From contig DEPT01000069.1 of assembly GCA_002358905.1 (NCBI GenBank), positions 1-32,969 of the forward strand: a DNA stretch of 32,969 bases, given 5' to 3'. Origin of the DNA: Akkermansiaceae bacterium UBA3385 (GTDB lineage: Bacteria; Verrucomicrobiota; Verrucomicrobiia; Verrucomicrobiales; Akkermansiaceae). Shown piece by piece: positions 22,568 to 31,117 of the stretch (positions are counted from its first letter, which is position 1; every line of letters begins with the position of its first letter). The notes under the pieces are model-generated. The model was not told the origin of the DNA. It did no database searches and saw only the letters and a list, made by a program, of their open reading frames with translations. A program made the position numbers and the translations under genes.

Positions 22568-23155
22568 ATGCAGATGCGTTATATTCCGATTCTTGGTGGC
22601 ACCATCGCGGCAGCTGTGGTGATTGGCGCCGTTTGGCTTGCTCCATATATGCCTACGCAGGCTCAGCTTGCCCCGGAGGAAACGGCCTTGCTTGCTGAAT
22701 GGGTGAGGGTGGGCGATGCTCTTTCCGTGCAGCGTATGGTAGAGCAGGGTGCCTGTGTGGAAGCCGTGGATGCAGAAGGCACAACGGCGCTCATGACAGC
22801 TGCCGGTGCGGGGCACCTCGATGTAGTGAAAACCTTGATTCTTCACAACGCCCAGGTTAACTCCGTTAACTTCACTGGTGACACTCCGCTGCATTTCGCG
22901 GTGCGCCATAATCATCCGGAAATTGCAGCAGTTCTGCTGGAGCGTGGTGCTTCTGTGGATGCCCGGAATAAGGAAGGCGTGACCCCGCTGATGATTGCCT
23001 GCTGGTCCGGCTTTGACAAGTTGGTGCAGTCGCTTCTGGCAGCAGGTGCTGATACGGAACTTGTGGATGAAAACGGCTGCAAGGCTTCCACTTACGCCCG
23101 TGAAGTGCACGACCCTGCAACCCGTGAAACCATCCTCAAGCTTCTCGGTGCCTGA
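22568..23155 (+). CDS. Membrane-anchored or exported ankyrin-repeat protein
   Basis: A 195-residue protein with one N-terminal hydrophobic segment (about 5-26), which may be an anchor or a signal peptide, followed by about four ankyrin repeats. Clear repeat signatures are Gly-Thr-Thr-Ala-Leu-Met-Thr-Ala-Ala near residue 72, Gly-Asp-Thr-Pro-Leu-His-Phe-Ala-Val near 104, and Gly-Val-Thr-Pro-Leu-Met-Ile-Ala near 137. Ankyrin repeats bind proteins; the partner is unknown. It is placed outside the cytoplasm by its N-terminus. It seems to be a single-gene unit, ending six bases from the convergent YwaF-type gene. Confidence 0.88.
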   Translation: MQMRYIPILGGTIAAAVVIGAVWLAPYMPTQAQLAPEETALLAEWVRVGDALSVQRMVEQGACVEAVDAEGTTALMTAAGAGHLDVVKTLILHNAQVNSVNFTGDTPLHFAVRHNHPEIAAVLLERGASVDARNKEGVTPLMIACWSGFDKLVQSLLAAGADTELVDENGCKASTYAREVHDPATRETILKLLGA

Positions 23156-23161
23156 GTGGCT

Positions 23162-23878
23162 TCATTCGTTGGTAGATAACTCCGTTGTTCCTGATTTCCT
23201 TTCTCTGATGGGTAACGCCATGAGAGCAAACAGGAGGAACGCCGGAATCTGCAACAACAGGTAGTACCAGGGTGCAGGCCCCAGATAGTCCAGTAAACAA
23301 CCCGGTACAGGGCTTTTCATGGTGAATCCGTAGTTTGTCCCCAGAAGCAGGTTCACGGGATGAATGCAGAGCAGGTAGGCATCCATGAGCAGTAGGCTTT
23401 TCAGCGCGTCCTTTATTCGGGCTCGGATGCCCAGAAGTAAAGGAACCGTCAGGGCTGCCGGCATCAGAATGCCGTGTACGCAGAAGAAGGAAAAATAGCG
23501 CAGGGTGGGGAAATCTTTATCCAGAGCCGGTGTTATCATTCCCTGCAGACAGGCTGTCAGTGCACCGAAGTAGAGTACCAGACAAGCAGTGCGGTTTCTT
23601 GTCCAGAGCGCATATGTTGCCACCAGAAGCATCATGCTGCAGTAGTGCAGTGGGAGATTCTGTTCCCAGCTGCCGTGGTGCTGGGTAAGGATGATAAAAC
23701 TGCTGTCTGCCAGGTAGATGCACCCCACCGCAATCGCCAGTCCCCGGCATACGTTCTGACGTACTTCCAGAGATTTTCGCAGGGCTCCACAGATGATACT
23801 AAGAGTTACCACAGAGGTGACAATAACTGCCCCCCAGTGAGAAGCCGACCAACGCACAAAGCTTTCCGTTGTTTCCAT
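23162..23878 (-). CDS. YwaF/TIGR02206-type integral membrane protein
   Basis: A 238-residue protein with about seven hydrophobic segments. It carries marks of the TIGR02206/YwaF family: Leu-Pro-Leu-His-Tyr-Cys-Ser near residue 77, a Asn-Tyr-Gly-Phe-Thr-Met-Lys-Ser-Pro stretch near 180, and Leu-Asp-Tyr-Leu-Gly-Pro-Ala-Pro-Trp-Tyr near 197-206. Function of the family is unknown to me. Its promoter lies between it and the end of the transporter gene upstream, so it is a separate unit. No terminator was seen between it and the convergent ankyrin gene. Confidence 0.85.
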   Translation of the reverse strand: METTESFVRWSASHWGAVIVTSVVTLSIICGALRKSLEVRQNVCRGLAIAVGCIYLADSSFIILTQHHGSWEQNLPLHYCSMMLLVATYALWTRNRTACLVLYFGALTACLQGMITPALDKDFPTLRYFSFFCVHGILMPAALTVPLLLGIRARIKDALKSLLLMDAYLLCIHPVNLLLGTNYGFTMKSPVPGCLLDYLGPAPWYYLLLQIPAFLLFALMALPIRERKSGTTELSTNE

Positions 23879-23889
23879 AACGCGCGGAG

Positions 23890-23918
23890 AGTATAATACG
23901 AAAACCGATATATGTCAA
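23890..23918 (-). promoter_or_regulatory. Promoter of the YwaF-type gene
   Basis: On the minus strand a perfect TTGACA (plus 23913-23918) and TATACT (23890-23895) are separated by 17 bases. The -10 ends 11 bases before the ATG at 23878, predicting a leader of about five bases. Confidence 0.8.
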
Positions 23919-23935
23919 ATATTGGACATTCGTAT

Positions 23936-24928
23936 TCAATATCCGCCGGAATCTGCAGACTTGTTACCTTGCCAGATGCGGGCGAGGTGAGCGCAGAGCA
24001 TGAGCTGCACCTGGTGAAATACCATGAGGGGGAGCAGGAGGTTGTTGTCGAGCTGTCCGAAGATGGCGAGCATCATGGGGGCGCCCACGGCCAGGCTTTT
24101 CTTGGAGCCGCAGAAGACAATGGTGATGCAGTCTTCACGTTTGAAACCAAGGAGTCTGCTGCTGTACCAGGTGGCAAGGAATGTCATGCAGAGAATAATG
24201 ATGCAGACTACGACAAGTCCGGCAAGTTGCGCGGCCTGGAGTTTGTCCCAGTAGCCGCCGCTGGTCGCATTGGAGAAAGCTGTGTATACCACCAGCCAGA
24301 TGGTGCTGCGATCGTTCCATCCGATGAGAGTCTTATGTCCCAGCACCCATTTCCGGAACAAAGGCTGGCTGAGTTGACCGAGAATGAAAGGAAGAAGAAT
24401 CTGGTAGCAGATTTTCAGCACGGTGTCGAGACCGACCTGGGCTCCGTTGCCGTCGGTGGCAAAGAGTAGACTGACCAGGAATGGCGTGAGAAATACACCC
24501 AGCAGGCTTGAGACAGATGCTGAACAGACGGCGGCAGGTACGTTTCCTCCAGCCACGGAGGTGAAGGCAATGCTGCTTTGCACCGTGGAAGGCAGGCATG
24601 CTACATAAAGAAGCCCCAGGTAGAGCGCCCCACCCACCAGTGGTTCAAAAACCGGGCGCATCAAGGGAATGACCAGCGGAAAAAAGACAAAGGTGAAAGC
24701 AAACACCATGCTTTGCAGGCGCCAGTTCAGCAGTCCTTCTACTACAGATTTTCGGGAAAGTTTGACTCCATACAGAAAAAATAGCAGGATGATTGCTGCA
24801 TTCGTGACCCAATCAAAGAAGGCAGCACCTTCTCCATGGCAAGGGATAAGGATACCTGCCAGCAGGCTGATGATAATGCCTGTGGTGAAGACATCAAAAT
24901 AACTGAGTATTTTTCTGACTACACCCAT
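23936..24928 (-). CDS. SBF-like (YfeH/RCH1-type) bile acid:sodium symporter family protein
   Basis: A 330-residue transporter with about nine or ten membrane segments. The Phe-Leu-Tyr-Gly-Val-Lys-Leu-Ser near residue 52, Ala-Cys-Leu-Pro-Ser-Thr-Val-Gln-Ser-Ser near 111-120 and Phe-Cys-Gly-Ser-Lys-Lys-Ser near 276-282 match the SBF_like branch that includes bacterial YfeH and eukaryotic RCH1/SLC10A7. Substrate is unknown; bile acid transport should not be assumed. It begins 24 bases after the topoisomerase stop with no promoter between, so the two genes are likely co-transcribed. No Shine-Dalgarno site is visible. Confidence 0.88.
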   Translation of the reverse strand: MGVVRKILSYFDVFTTGIIISLLAGILIPCHGEGAAFFDWVTNAAIILLFFLYGVKLSRKSVVEGLLNWRLQSMVFAFTFVFFPLVIPLMRPVFEPLVGGALYLGLLYVACLPSTVQSSIAFTSVAGGNVPAAVCSASVSSLLGVFLTPFLVSLLFATDGNGAQVGLDTVLKICYQILLPFILGQLSQPLFRKWVLGHKTLIGWNDRSTIWLVVYTAFSNATSGGYWDKLQAAQLAGLVVVCIIILCMTFLATWYSSRLLGFKREDCITIVFCGSKKSLAVGAPMMLAIFGQLDNNLLLPLMVFHQVQLMLCAHLARIWQGNKSADSGGY

Positions 24929-24952
24929 GGCTTTGCTTTCTGGCTGGAGAAT

Positions 24953-27817
24953 TCACTTGCGTGGGGGGAATTCGTAGGAAACGCGGCCCGTTGAAGCATT
25001 GAATACGAGATAGGCATCGAATTGCTTACCACTCTTGTGGCTGGTGAACCCCTTGATGAGTTCAGTCTTACCCTTGGTAAGCAGCTGCACAACTGTAGCG
25101 GCTGTGAGGTCGATATCGCACATGGTGCGGGGAATGACCAGCGGTTTGCGGGTCTTGCCATAGGCCAGACCATCCACATGCCAGGCGTTTTCGGTTTCCA
25201 CGAGATTGTATTCTCCCTTGCTCTTAACTTTCACGGGACCGTGGTTGGTGCCTTTACTCAAATCTTCGGATGATGCAGAGGCGGCTGTGAACTTCTTATC
25301 TGCTTTTTCCTTGCTGCCCTTCTGGCGAGGTTCGCGCGGGGGGAATTCAAATCCTACATTGCCTTTCTTGGCATCCAGAACCAGGAAAGCATCGAAGGCT
25401 CGGTTTGTTCGCTGGGAGATGAAGCCGGTGAGCAGCTCGCTCTTGCCGTCTGCCAGCACCTGGCGCAGCACGTCTTCGCCGATTTCCTTGCCCAGAATGG
25501 TGCGGGACATGGTGAATCCCTTGCGTCCACCTGCCTGGGTGTATTCCGGCACGCTCCATTGTTTATCGTTCACCTGCAGCTCAAGTTCTCCCTGATCTTT
25601 CACCAGAATACTTCCGGCAGTTGTGGTCGGGGCTTCCTCTGTCTTGGTTTCTGCTGCACGGTCGGAGTCAAAGTAGAACTCGGCCTTCCATGTGCTGCGT
25701 GCGGTCTGGGGGGCTACCATACGTAAGCCTGCTTTGAAAGGCTTGCCGAACTTGGAGCGGAAACCGTCCATGACCGGCAGGGACCCACTGCTGATAAGCT
25801 CGCAGAGCTGTTCGTCAGACAAGGAAAGCCCGGCGTGCACGCGGCGGAGACGGAACTTGCAATTGTTGCAGGAAATGGCATCGACTCGGCTGCTCAGCCC
25901 CTTAGCTCCGCAAGCCGGGCAGGTGAGCTCCAGGTCCGGGTTCTTGCCGTTCTGCATGTAATCGCGCACGGATTCCACAATTTCTGTGGTGTAGGTGCGG
26001 ATATCCTTCATGAAAGTATCACGATTCAGGCGGCCGCATTCCATCTGCTTGAGCCGGTATTCCCATTCCCCCGTGAGTTCAGGGCTGGAAAGCGTGCTCA
26101 GACCGATTTTTCCGAGTAAATCGATAAGATCCATGCCTCGGCGGGTGGCAATGAGCTCCTTGCCTTCGCGGGCAATGTATTCCTGAGTGATGAGACCTTC
26201 GATAATGGCTGCGCGCGTGGCAGGAGTGCCCAGGCCACGTTCCTTCATCGCATCGGCCAGGTCTTCATCCTCCACAAGCTTGCCGGCTGTTTCCATGGCT
26301 GTGAGCAGCGTTGCTTCTGTATAGGCTGCCGGGGCCTTAGTCTGCTCTGTGCTGGTTTCCACCTGGGCTGCTGTCACTTCTTCCTTGGCAGATACTGGGC
26401 AGAGTTCATCTTTCTTGCGTTTGTCCGGTCCGTACAGAGCACGCCAGCCGGGGGTCAGCATCACGCGGCCATGCGTGTAGAAACTGTCCGTGGCTCCGGG
26501 ACTTGTGACAATGGTAGTGCGTTCCGTGTCCTCATATTCTGCGTTGGGCATGAAGACACCCAGGAACCGTTGCACTACGAGGGTGAAAATTCTCGCGGCA
26601 TCTCCGGTGAGGTTCACGAACTTACCTGTGGGGATAATGGCAAAGTGGTCGCTTACTTTGGAGCTGTCGAACACGCGCTTGTTGGGTCGCACGCTGTGGT
26701 TCTCCAGAATGGAACCGGCAAAACCGGCGTATTCGGGCATATTCTCCGCAATAGCGGCAACGGTGCGTGTGGCTACTTTCAGGTAATCGTTCGGAAGGAA
26801 CTTGGAATCTGTACGCGGATAAGTCAGTACTTTGTGCTTTTCATAGCACTCCTGGGCTATCTGCAGGGTGCGGCGGGCAGAGAATCCGAAGCGGTTGCTG
26901 GCCTCCTTCTGGAGTGAGGTCAGGTCAAAGAGCAGGGGTGCGGGCATGGAAACCGGCTTGCGGGTTTCCTTGACGGTGCCGGTGCGACCCTGGCAGCGCT
27001 GGGTGATGGCTGCTGCCGTGGCTGCGTCCCACAGGCGTTCTTTCGTACGCTGGGGCGCTTTCTCGTCCTTTTTCCAATCTGCATCATACCAGCGCCCCGT
27101 GTAGCTGCCTCCCTTGGCTGCAAATGTGGCGTGTACCTCGTAATAAGTCTCGGGGGTGAAAGCCAGGATATCCTTCTGCCGGGCCGCCAGCAGGGCAAGG
27201 GTCGGGGTCTGGACACGTCCCGTCGGGGTCACATTGAAGCCTCCCACACCGCTTTGCAGGGAGGTGAGGGCTCGTGTACTGTTCAGCCCGACCAGCCAGT
27301 CTGATTCGCTGCGGCACACGGCTGCGTCTGCCAGATTGAGCATTTCCTCATCTGTTTTCAGCGCGTTCCATGCCTCAATGATGGAGTCATCCGTCATGCT
27401 CTGCATCCAGAGACGGCGGATTGGCTTCTTGATTTTACCGAAGCGAATGATGTTACGGAAAATCAATTCACCTTCGCGCCCGGCATCGCATGCGTTCACG
27501 ATTTCTGCAACTTCCTTGCTGCGTGCCAGTTTAAGAACTTTGCGGAGTCTGTCTGCAGACTTGGCAATGGGCTCAAGCTCCATGTTGCTGGGCATCACGG
27601 GCAGATATTCCATTTTCCAAGGCAGGCTCTTGCCGTCTTCGGTCTGCGGTTTTTTCTGCTCCACCAGATGGCCTACGGCCGAGGTGATGATGAGCGTATC
27701 ATTAGAAAAACTCTGCCCCGAGTCATCTTTCTTGAATTTACCCAGTTGCTTACCCAGCACACGTGCTAAATCTGCTGCTACACTGGGTTTCTCGGCTATG
27801 ATAAGAGTCTTGGACAT
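24953..27817 (-). CDS. topB: Type IA DNA topoisomerase, topoisomerase III-like with C-terminal repeats
   Basis: A 954-residue enzyme that passes single DNA strands and resolves linked DNA. The Toprim domain starts at Ile-Ile-Ala-Glu-Lys-Pro-Ser (about 6-12) and carries Cys-Asp-Ala-Gly-Arg-Glu-Gly-Glu (110-117); catalytic Tyr333 lies in Thr-Tyr-Pro-Arg-Thr-Asp-Ser. After the core (~620) come a four-cysteine zinc-finger-like motif (Cys633, 636, 650, 653) and three related C-terminal repeats: ~656-717 (degenerate), 738-826 and 866-952; the last two end in Phe-Glu/Tyr-Glu-Phe-Pro-Pro-Arg. E. coli TopB has about 650 residues, so the tail adds about 300. The ATG at 27817 is the family start; the open frame runs on to 28171 but overlaps other features. 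A TTGACA (minus, 27886-27891) has only poorly spaced -10 partners. Confidence 0.92.
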   Translation of the reverse strand: MSKTLIIAEKPSVAADLARVLGKQLGKFKKDDSGQSFSNDTLIITSAVGHLVEQKKPQTEDGKSLPWKMEYLPVMPSNMELEPIAKSADRLRKVLKLARSKEVAEIVNACDAGREGELIFRNIIRFGKIKKPIRRLWMQSMTDDSIIEAWNALKTDEEMLNLADAAVCRSESDWLVGLNSTRALTSLQSGVGGFNVTPTGRVQTPTLALLAARQKDILAFTPETYYEVHATFAAKGGSYTGRWYDADWKKDEKAPQRTKERLWDAATAAAITQRCQGRTGTVKETRKPVSMPAPLLFDLTSLQKEASNRFGFSARRTLQIAQECYEKHKVLTYPRTDSKFLPNDYLKVATRTVAAIAENMPEYAGFAGSILENHSVRPNKRVFDSSKVSDHFAIIPTGKFVNLTGDAARIFTLVVQRFLGVFMPNAEYEDTERTTIVTSPGATDSFYTHGRVMLTPGWRALYGPDKRKKDELCPVSAKEEVTAAQVETSTEQTKAPAAYTEATLLTAMETAGKLVEDEDLADAMKERGLGTPATRAAIIEGLITQEYIAREGKELIATRRGMDLIDLLGKIGLSTLSSPELTGEWEYRLKQMECGRLNRDTFMKDIRTYTTEIVESVRDYMQNGKNPDLELTCPACGAKGLSSRVDAISCNNCKFRLRRVHAGLSLSDEQLCELISSGSLPVMDGFRSKFGKPFKAGLRMVAPQTARSTWKAEFYFDSDRAAETKTEEAPTTTAGSILVKDQGELELQVNDKQWSVPEYTQAGGRKGFTMSRTILGKEIGEDVLRQVLADGKSELLTGFISQRTNRAFDAFLVLDAKKGNVGFEFPPREPRQKGSKEKADKKFTAASASSEDLSKGTNHGPVKVKSKGEYNLVETENAWHVDGLAYGKTRKPLVIPRTMCDIDLTAATVVQLLTKGKTELIKGFTSHKSGKQFDAYLVFNASTGRVSYEFPPRK

Positions 27818-27986
27818 GTCGGGGAAAATTGTTGTGCGCCCGAGGCGCTTCGCTGTTTCTATTAGTGGCAGAAAACCGGCCTCTTTGTCAAGCGAAATCC
27901 GTGTCACTGCGCGGAAAAATGCATGTGACGCACTGCCTATTTCTGCGCAGGATGCGGAGACATTCGGATGCCCGGACAGCGTGAGT

Positions 27987-28024
27987 GCCAAAAGAAGAAC
28001 CCCGGCTTGTTCAGCCGGGGTTCT
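27987..28024 (-). terminator. Rho-independent terminator after the TPR gene
   Basis: A perfect 11-base GC-rich stem (27996-28006 with 28014-28024, core CCCCGGC) has a seven-base loop. Read on the minus strand it is followed by a T-rich tail (TTCTTTT) near 27987-27995. It lies 25 bases after the stop of the TPR gene and separates it from topB. Confidence 0.85.
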
Positions 28025-28049
28025 GGGAGGGGGGATATGCAGTGGCTCT

Positions 28050-29423
28050 TTAGTTGTAGGCTGACTCCACGCGGGTGGCCACATCCTTGTAGCCGTAGTC
28101 CACTTCGTAAATGGCCTTGAGCGTTTCGATGCTCTTTTCCTTGTTGCCAGCTTCATCGTAAAGCACGCCAATCATGTACAGCACTTCCTTCTTGGTGTCG
28201 TCCATGGTGAGAAGTTCCTTGTCTGCTTCCTGAAGCTGGCGGATAGCCATGTCCACCATGTTCTTGGCGTGGTAGCACTTGCCGAGCATGAGCATGGACT
28301 TGATGCGGATGTTCGGGTTGGTGCGGGCACGCTGCAGGGCGGGAATGGCCTCGGTGTATTCGCCGGCATCGAAAAGCGCCTGACCCAGCTTGAACTGAAG
28401 CTGTGCATCGGTGGGGTTGGCTTCCACGCGGGCGCGGGCATCTGCCACAACAGCCTGGGCGATTTCAGCCTTGCGCTGTGCCAGGGTGGCGGCAGCTTCT
28501 TCATTGGTCGGATCTGCGGCCAGCACCTGCTCATAATATTCGATTTCAGCCTGCATGGCCTTTTCGTGCATGGCCATGGCCTTGTCGTTCAGGGCTACGT
28601 CGGCAGAGCCGCTGAGCTGGTAGGCGTACGCATAGAAAGAGTAGGCGTTGGCGTAGTCTTCCATCTGCTCGTAAACGGAGGCAATGTCCTTCACCACGGG
28701 CAGGTTTGTGGCATCGGCGGCATACTGCTCGGAAAGCTGAGCGAGGCGGGCTTCCAGTTCAGCACGGGTAAGGCCCATCTTATCGGCGCTTTCCAGATCC
28801 GCGGTGGCATTGGCGTTCTTCATCTTGGTGCGGAAGTCGCCCTTGCCTTCCCAGTTACCTTGCTTCATGGTAGCGCGTGCAGAGCAGTCCTTTTCACCGC
28901 GCATGGCTACGGGGTCCGTCTGGTCAACCTTGAGCACACGGCGATACGTCTCTGCTGCTTCGGCAAACTGCTCGTGCTTGATGTAGTGATTGGCCAGCAG
29001 GTGCAGGTGCTTCTTGTCGTTCGGCATGCCCTGGCAGATGGTTTCGAGGGCGAATGCGGCAATGTCATTCAGCCCCAGGTCATTGGCTGCAGCAAAGAGT
29101 GCCTCGTTGGCGGTGACGGAGTAGGGGTCGCGCTCCAGTTCATCCTCGATATTCACCAGAACAGATTCCGGGTCCTTGCGGGAAGTGGTGACGCGAAGGC
29201 CGCCGAAAAGAGATGCCTTGCGGCCTGCTTCCGGTGCGCTCTTCACTTCACAGGCTCGCAGTAGTTTGCGGCCTTCCAGGAAACCGGGAACTCGCTTGAC
29301 CAGAGTTTTGAGAATGGTGACGGCGTACTTGTAGTTTTTCGTCTGCACGGCCTGCATGGCCTTTTTCCAGAGACCCAGCTGGTCAGCAGCGAGCTGACGT
29401 TCAGTGATGATAGTAATTGCCAT
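28050..29423 (-). CDS. Cytosolic tetratricopeptide-repeat protein
   Basis: A 457-residue protein without a signal peptide or membrane segment. TPR units are clear at about 20-50, 115-185 (Ala-Glu-Thr-Tyr-Arg-Arg-Val-Leu-Lys) and 330-450 (Leu-Gly-Gln-Ala-Leu-Phe-Asp-Ala-Gly-Glu-Tyr-Glu-Ala-Ile pattern). A charged, helical central part (about 200-330) is rich in Ala, Glu and Gln. It probably acts as a protein-binding scaffold; no partner is evident. The ATG at 29423 (Met-Ala-Ile-Thr-Ile-Ile) is chosen; an in-frame extension to 29507 has no typical composition and lies in the divergent promoter region. A -10-like TACATC ends seven bases before this ATG, but without a good -35. A strong terminator follows. 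Confidence 0.87.
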   Translation of the reverse strand: MAITIITERQLAADQLGLWKKAMQAVQTKNYKYAVTILKTLVKRVPGFLEGRKLLRACEVKSAPEAGRKASLFGGLRVTTSRKDPESVLVNIEDELERDPYSVTANEALFAAANDLGLNDIAAFALETICQGMPNDKKHLHLLANHYIKHEQFAEAAETYRRVLKVDQTDPVAMRGEKDCSARATMKQGNWEGKGDFRTKMKNANATADLESADKMGLTRAELEARLAQLSEQYAADATNLPVVKDIASVYEQMEDYANAYSFYAYAYQLSGSADVALNDKAMAMHEKAMQAEIEYYEQVLAADPTNEEAAATLAQRKAEIAQAVVADARARVEANPTDAQLQFKLGQALFDAGEYTEAIPALQRARTNPNIRIKSMLMLGKCYHAKNMVDMAIRQLQEADKELLTMDDTKKEVLYMIGVLYDEAGNKEKSIETLKAIYEVDYGYKDVATRVESAYN

Positions 29424-29528
29424 AAGTGAAGATGTAGAGATGGGAGAATGGACGGCTTGCCGATGAGAGAGCATTGGAAGCCAATGATTCTTGACCAGTT
29501 TTATCACAAACCTGATTTGATTTCAATC

Positions 29529-29556
29529 TTGTTTTTTCAAAAAAGTATGGCAAAAT
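29529..29556 (+). promoter_or_regulatory. Possible weak promoter of the rsuA-rluA pair
   Basis: TTGTTT at 29529-29534 and CAAAAT at 29551-29556 are separated by 16 bases; the -10 ends nine bases before the ATG at 29566. Both boxes are poor matches, but the spacing to the start codon follows the pattern of the other promoters in the window. Confidence 0.3.
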
Positions 29557-29565
29557 GCCTCTGGC

Positions 29566-30261
29566 ATGAGAACAGACGCACTTTTGAGCCGATTCGGGTA
29601 TTGCAGCAGACGCGAGGTGGCGCAGTGGCTGAAGCGGGGCCGCGTGACCAGCAATGGAGTACCTGTTAAATCTCCCAGTGAGAAGGTGGAGCCGGAGTCG
29701 GTATTGATAGATGGTGAGCCTGTCGAGTTTCCGAAGGGGCTGTATGTGGCTTTCTATAAGCCTCTGGGCTGCACATGCAGTCACAAGGAGGAGGGGGAAC
29801 TTGTGTATGATCTGCTGCCGCCGCAGTGGTTGCGCCGGAATCCGGCGGTGAATACAGTCGGCCGATTGGATAAGGAGACGAGCGGTCTGTTGCTGCTTAC
29901 GGATGATGGCGCGTTTGAGCATGCCCAGACCAGCCCGAAGCGCCATGTGCCCAAGGTATACGCCTTTACTACCTCGGCGCCGATACCGCAGGAGGCCGTC
30001 AGCCTGTTTGCCAGCGGAGAGTTCATGCTTCAGGGGGAACGGACTCCGTGCCTGCCTGCGGAGCTTGTCCTTACGGGAGATTGTGCCGGACTGCTGACCT
30101 TACATGAGGGGCGTTACCACCAGGTGCGGCGCATGCTGGCCTCTGTCGGGGCTCCTGTGGAAACGCTGGAACGCATCGAAATCGGGCCCCTTAAATTGCA
30201 GGAGCTGAACCTGCAGCCCGGCGAATGGGTGGAAATTGATCCGGCTGTATTTTCTAAATGA
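29566..30261 (+). CDS. RsuA-family pseudouridine synthase (small-subunit type)
   Basis: A 231-residue enzyme that converts a uridine in rRNA to pseudouridine. An S4 RNA-binding domain (about 1-55, Leu-Leu-Ser-Arg-Phe-Gly-Tyr-Cys-Ser-Arg-Arg) precedes the catalytic domain with Gly-Arg-Leu-Asp102-Lys-Glu-Thr-Ser-Gly, where Asp102 is the catalytic residue. The later Gly-Arg-Tyr-His-Gln-Val-Arg-Arg-Met is also typical. RsuA (16S U516) is the best match by length and layout, but RluB/E/F relatives cannot be excluded. The stop overlaps the start of the next pseudouridine synthase gene (ATGA), so both are translated together. Confidence 0.92.
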   Translation: MRTDALLSRFGYCSRREVAQWLKRGRVTSNGVPVKSPSEKVEPESVLIDGEPVEFPKGLYVAFYKPLGCTCSHKEEGELVYDLLPPQWLRRNPAVNTVGRLDKETSGLLLLTDDGAFEHAQTSPKRHVPKVYAFTTSAPIPQEAVSLFASGEFMLQGERTPCLPAELVLTGDCAGLLTLHEGRYHQVRRMLASVGAPVETLERIEIGPLKLQELNLQPGEWVEIDPAVFSK

Positions 30262-31013
30262 CTTTTGATATGCCCATAGCCGTGGTGCCGGAGTTCCGCG
30301 TCCTGTACGAGGATGACGGCGTGCTGGCTGTGGAAAAGGCTGCTCCCTTGCTTACTCATCCCACGGGGGAGAAAAATGAGCCTACTCTGTGGCACGGCTT
30401 GCATGAACTGCTTTCCTACGAGGTGGCCACAGGCGGACAAGTGTCCCTTGTCAACCGTTTGGACCGTGAAACAAGTGGTATAACACTTGTGGCCAAGACG
30501 GCGGAAGCTGCCCGCGAACTGGGCAAGGCTATGCAGGCTCGTCTTCTGCATAAGGAATATCTTGCGGTAGTGCAGGGGGCTCCCTTGTGGAACGCCGCCT
30601 GCTGCGCAGAGCCCATCCTGCGCATGGAAGATGTGGCCGATACGCGTATCCACGTTCGCCAATGCTGCCACCCTGCAGGTAAGGCATGCCGCACGGAGTT
30701 CGAGGTGCTTCGCCGCTGCGGGCGCATGTCCTTGCTGCGTTGTATTCCCCACACCGGGCGCATGCACCAAATTCGCGTGCACGCAGCCTATCTGGGCTGT
30801 CCCTTGGTCGGGGATAAGATTTACGGCGGAGATGAAAGCTGCTATCTTGATTTCATTAAGACCGGGTGGACACCGGAGCTTGCTCAGCGGCTTGTGTTGC
30901 CTCGGCATGCGTTGCACGCCTGCAGACTCACCTTCCCATGGCGTGGAGAGCTGATTACTGTGGAAAGCCCCCTGCCAGGTGATATGGCGTCCTTGCTGGC
31001 GTCTGAAGGTTGA
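30258..31013 (+). CDS. RluA-family pseudouridine synthase
   Basis: A 251-residue enzyme of the RluA/RluC/RluD group without an S4 domain, like RluA or the tRNA/rRNA-modifying single-domain members. The catalytic motif reads Val-Asn-Arg-Leu-Asp69-Arg-Glu-Thr-Ser-Gly; the usual residue before Arg is His (His-Arg-Leu-Asp), and Asn here is a mild variation. The later Pro-His-Thr-Gly-Arg-Met-His-Gln-Ile-Arg-Val-His-Ala motif is intact. Target site unknown. It overlaps the RsuA-like gene by four bases. Confidence 0.92.
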   Translation: MTFDMPIAVVPEFRVLYEDDGVLAVEKAAPLLTHPTGEKNEPTLWHGLHELLSYEVATGGQVSLVNRLDRETSGITLVAKTAEAARELGKAMQARLLHKEYLAVVQGAPLWNAACCAEPILRMEDVADTRIHVRQCCHPAGKACRTEFEVLRRCGRMSLLRCIPHTGRMHQIRVHAAYLGCPLVGDKIYGGDESCYLDFIKTGWTPELAQRLVLPRHALHACRLTFPWRGELITVESPLPGDMASLLASEG

Positions 31014-31117
31014 TTACTTGTGAATTCTGAGTTAAAATAATAGACAGACCAGACAAGCGTGGCGTTTATGCGCTCTATTAATTGTGCAAAACCTGCGAAC
31101 CAGTTAGTGCTTTCTTC

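Noticed and set aside
27156..28064. A 302-codon open frame on the plus strand opposite the topoisomerase
   Set aside because: Antisense shadow of a well-supported gene; Ser/Arg-rich without recognisable motif.
27818..28171. N-terminal extension of the topoisomerase frame
   Set aside because: The family start motif begins at the ATG 27817; the extension has no domain, covers the TPR gene's terminator and overlaps the end of that gene.
28269..29264. A 331-codon open frame on the plus strand opposite the TPR gene
   Set aside because: Antisense shadow; Gly/Val/His-rich composition follows from the complementary Ala/Glu-rich TPR codons.
31039..31082. Possible structured RNA between the RluA-like and GH13 genes
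   Set aside because: AATAGA/TCTATT and AGCG/CGCT can pair, but only with large unpaired parts, and no T-run or known RNA family is seen.
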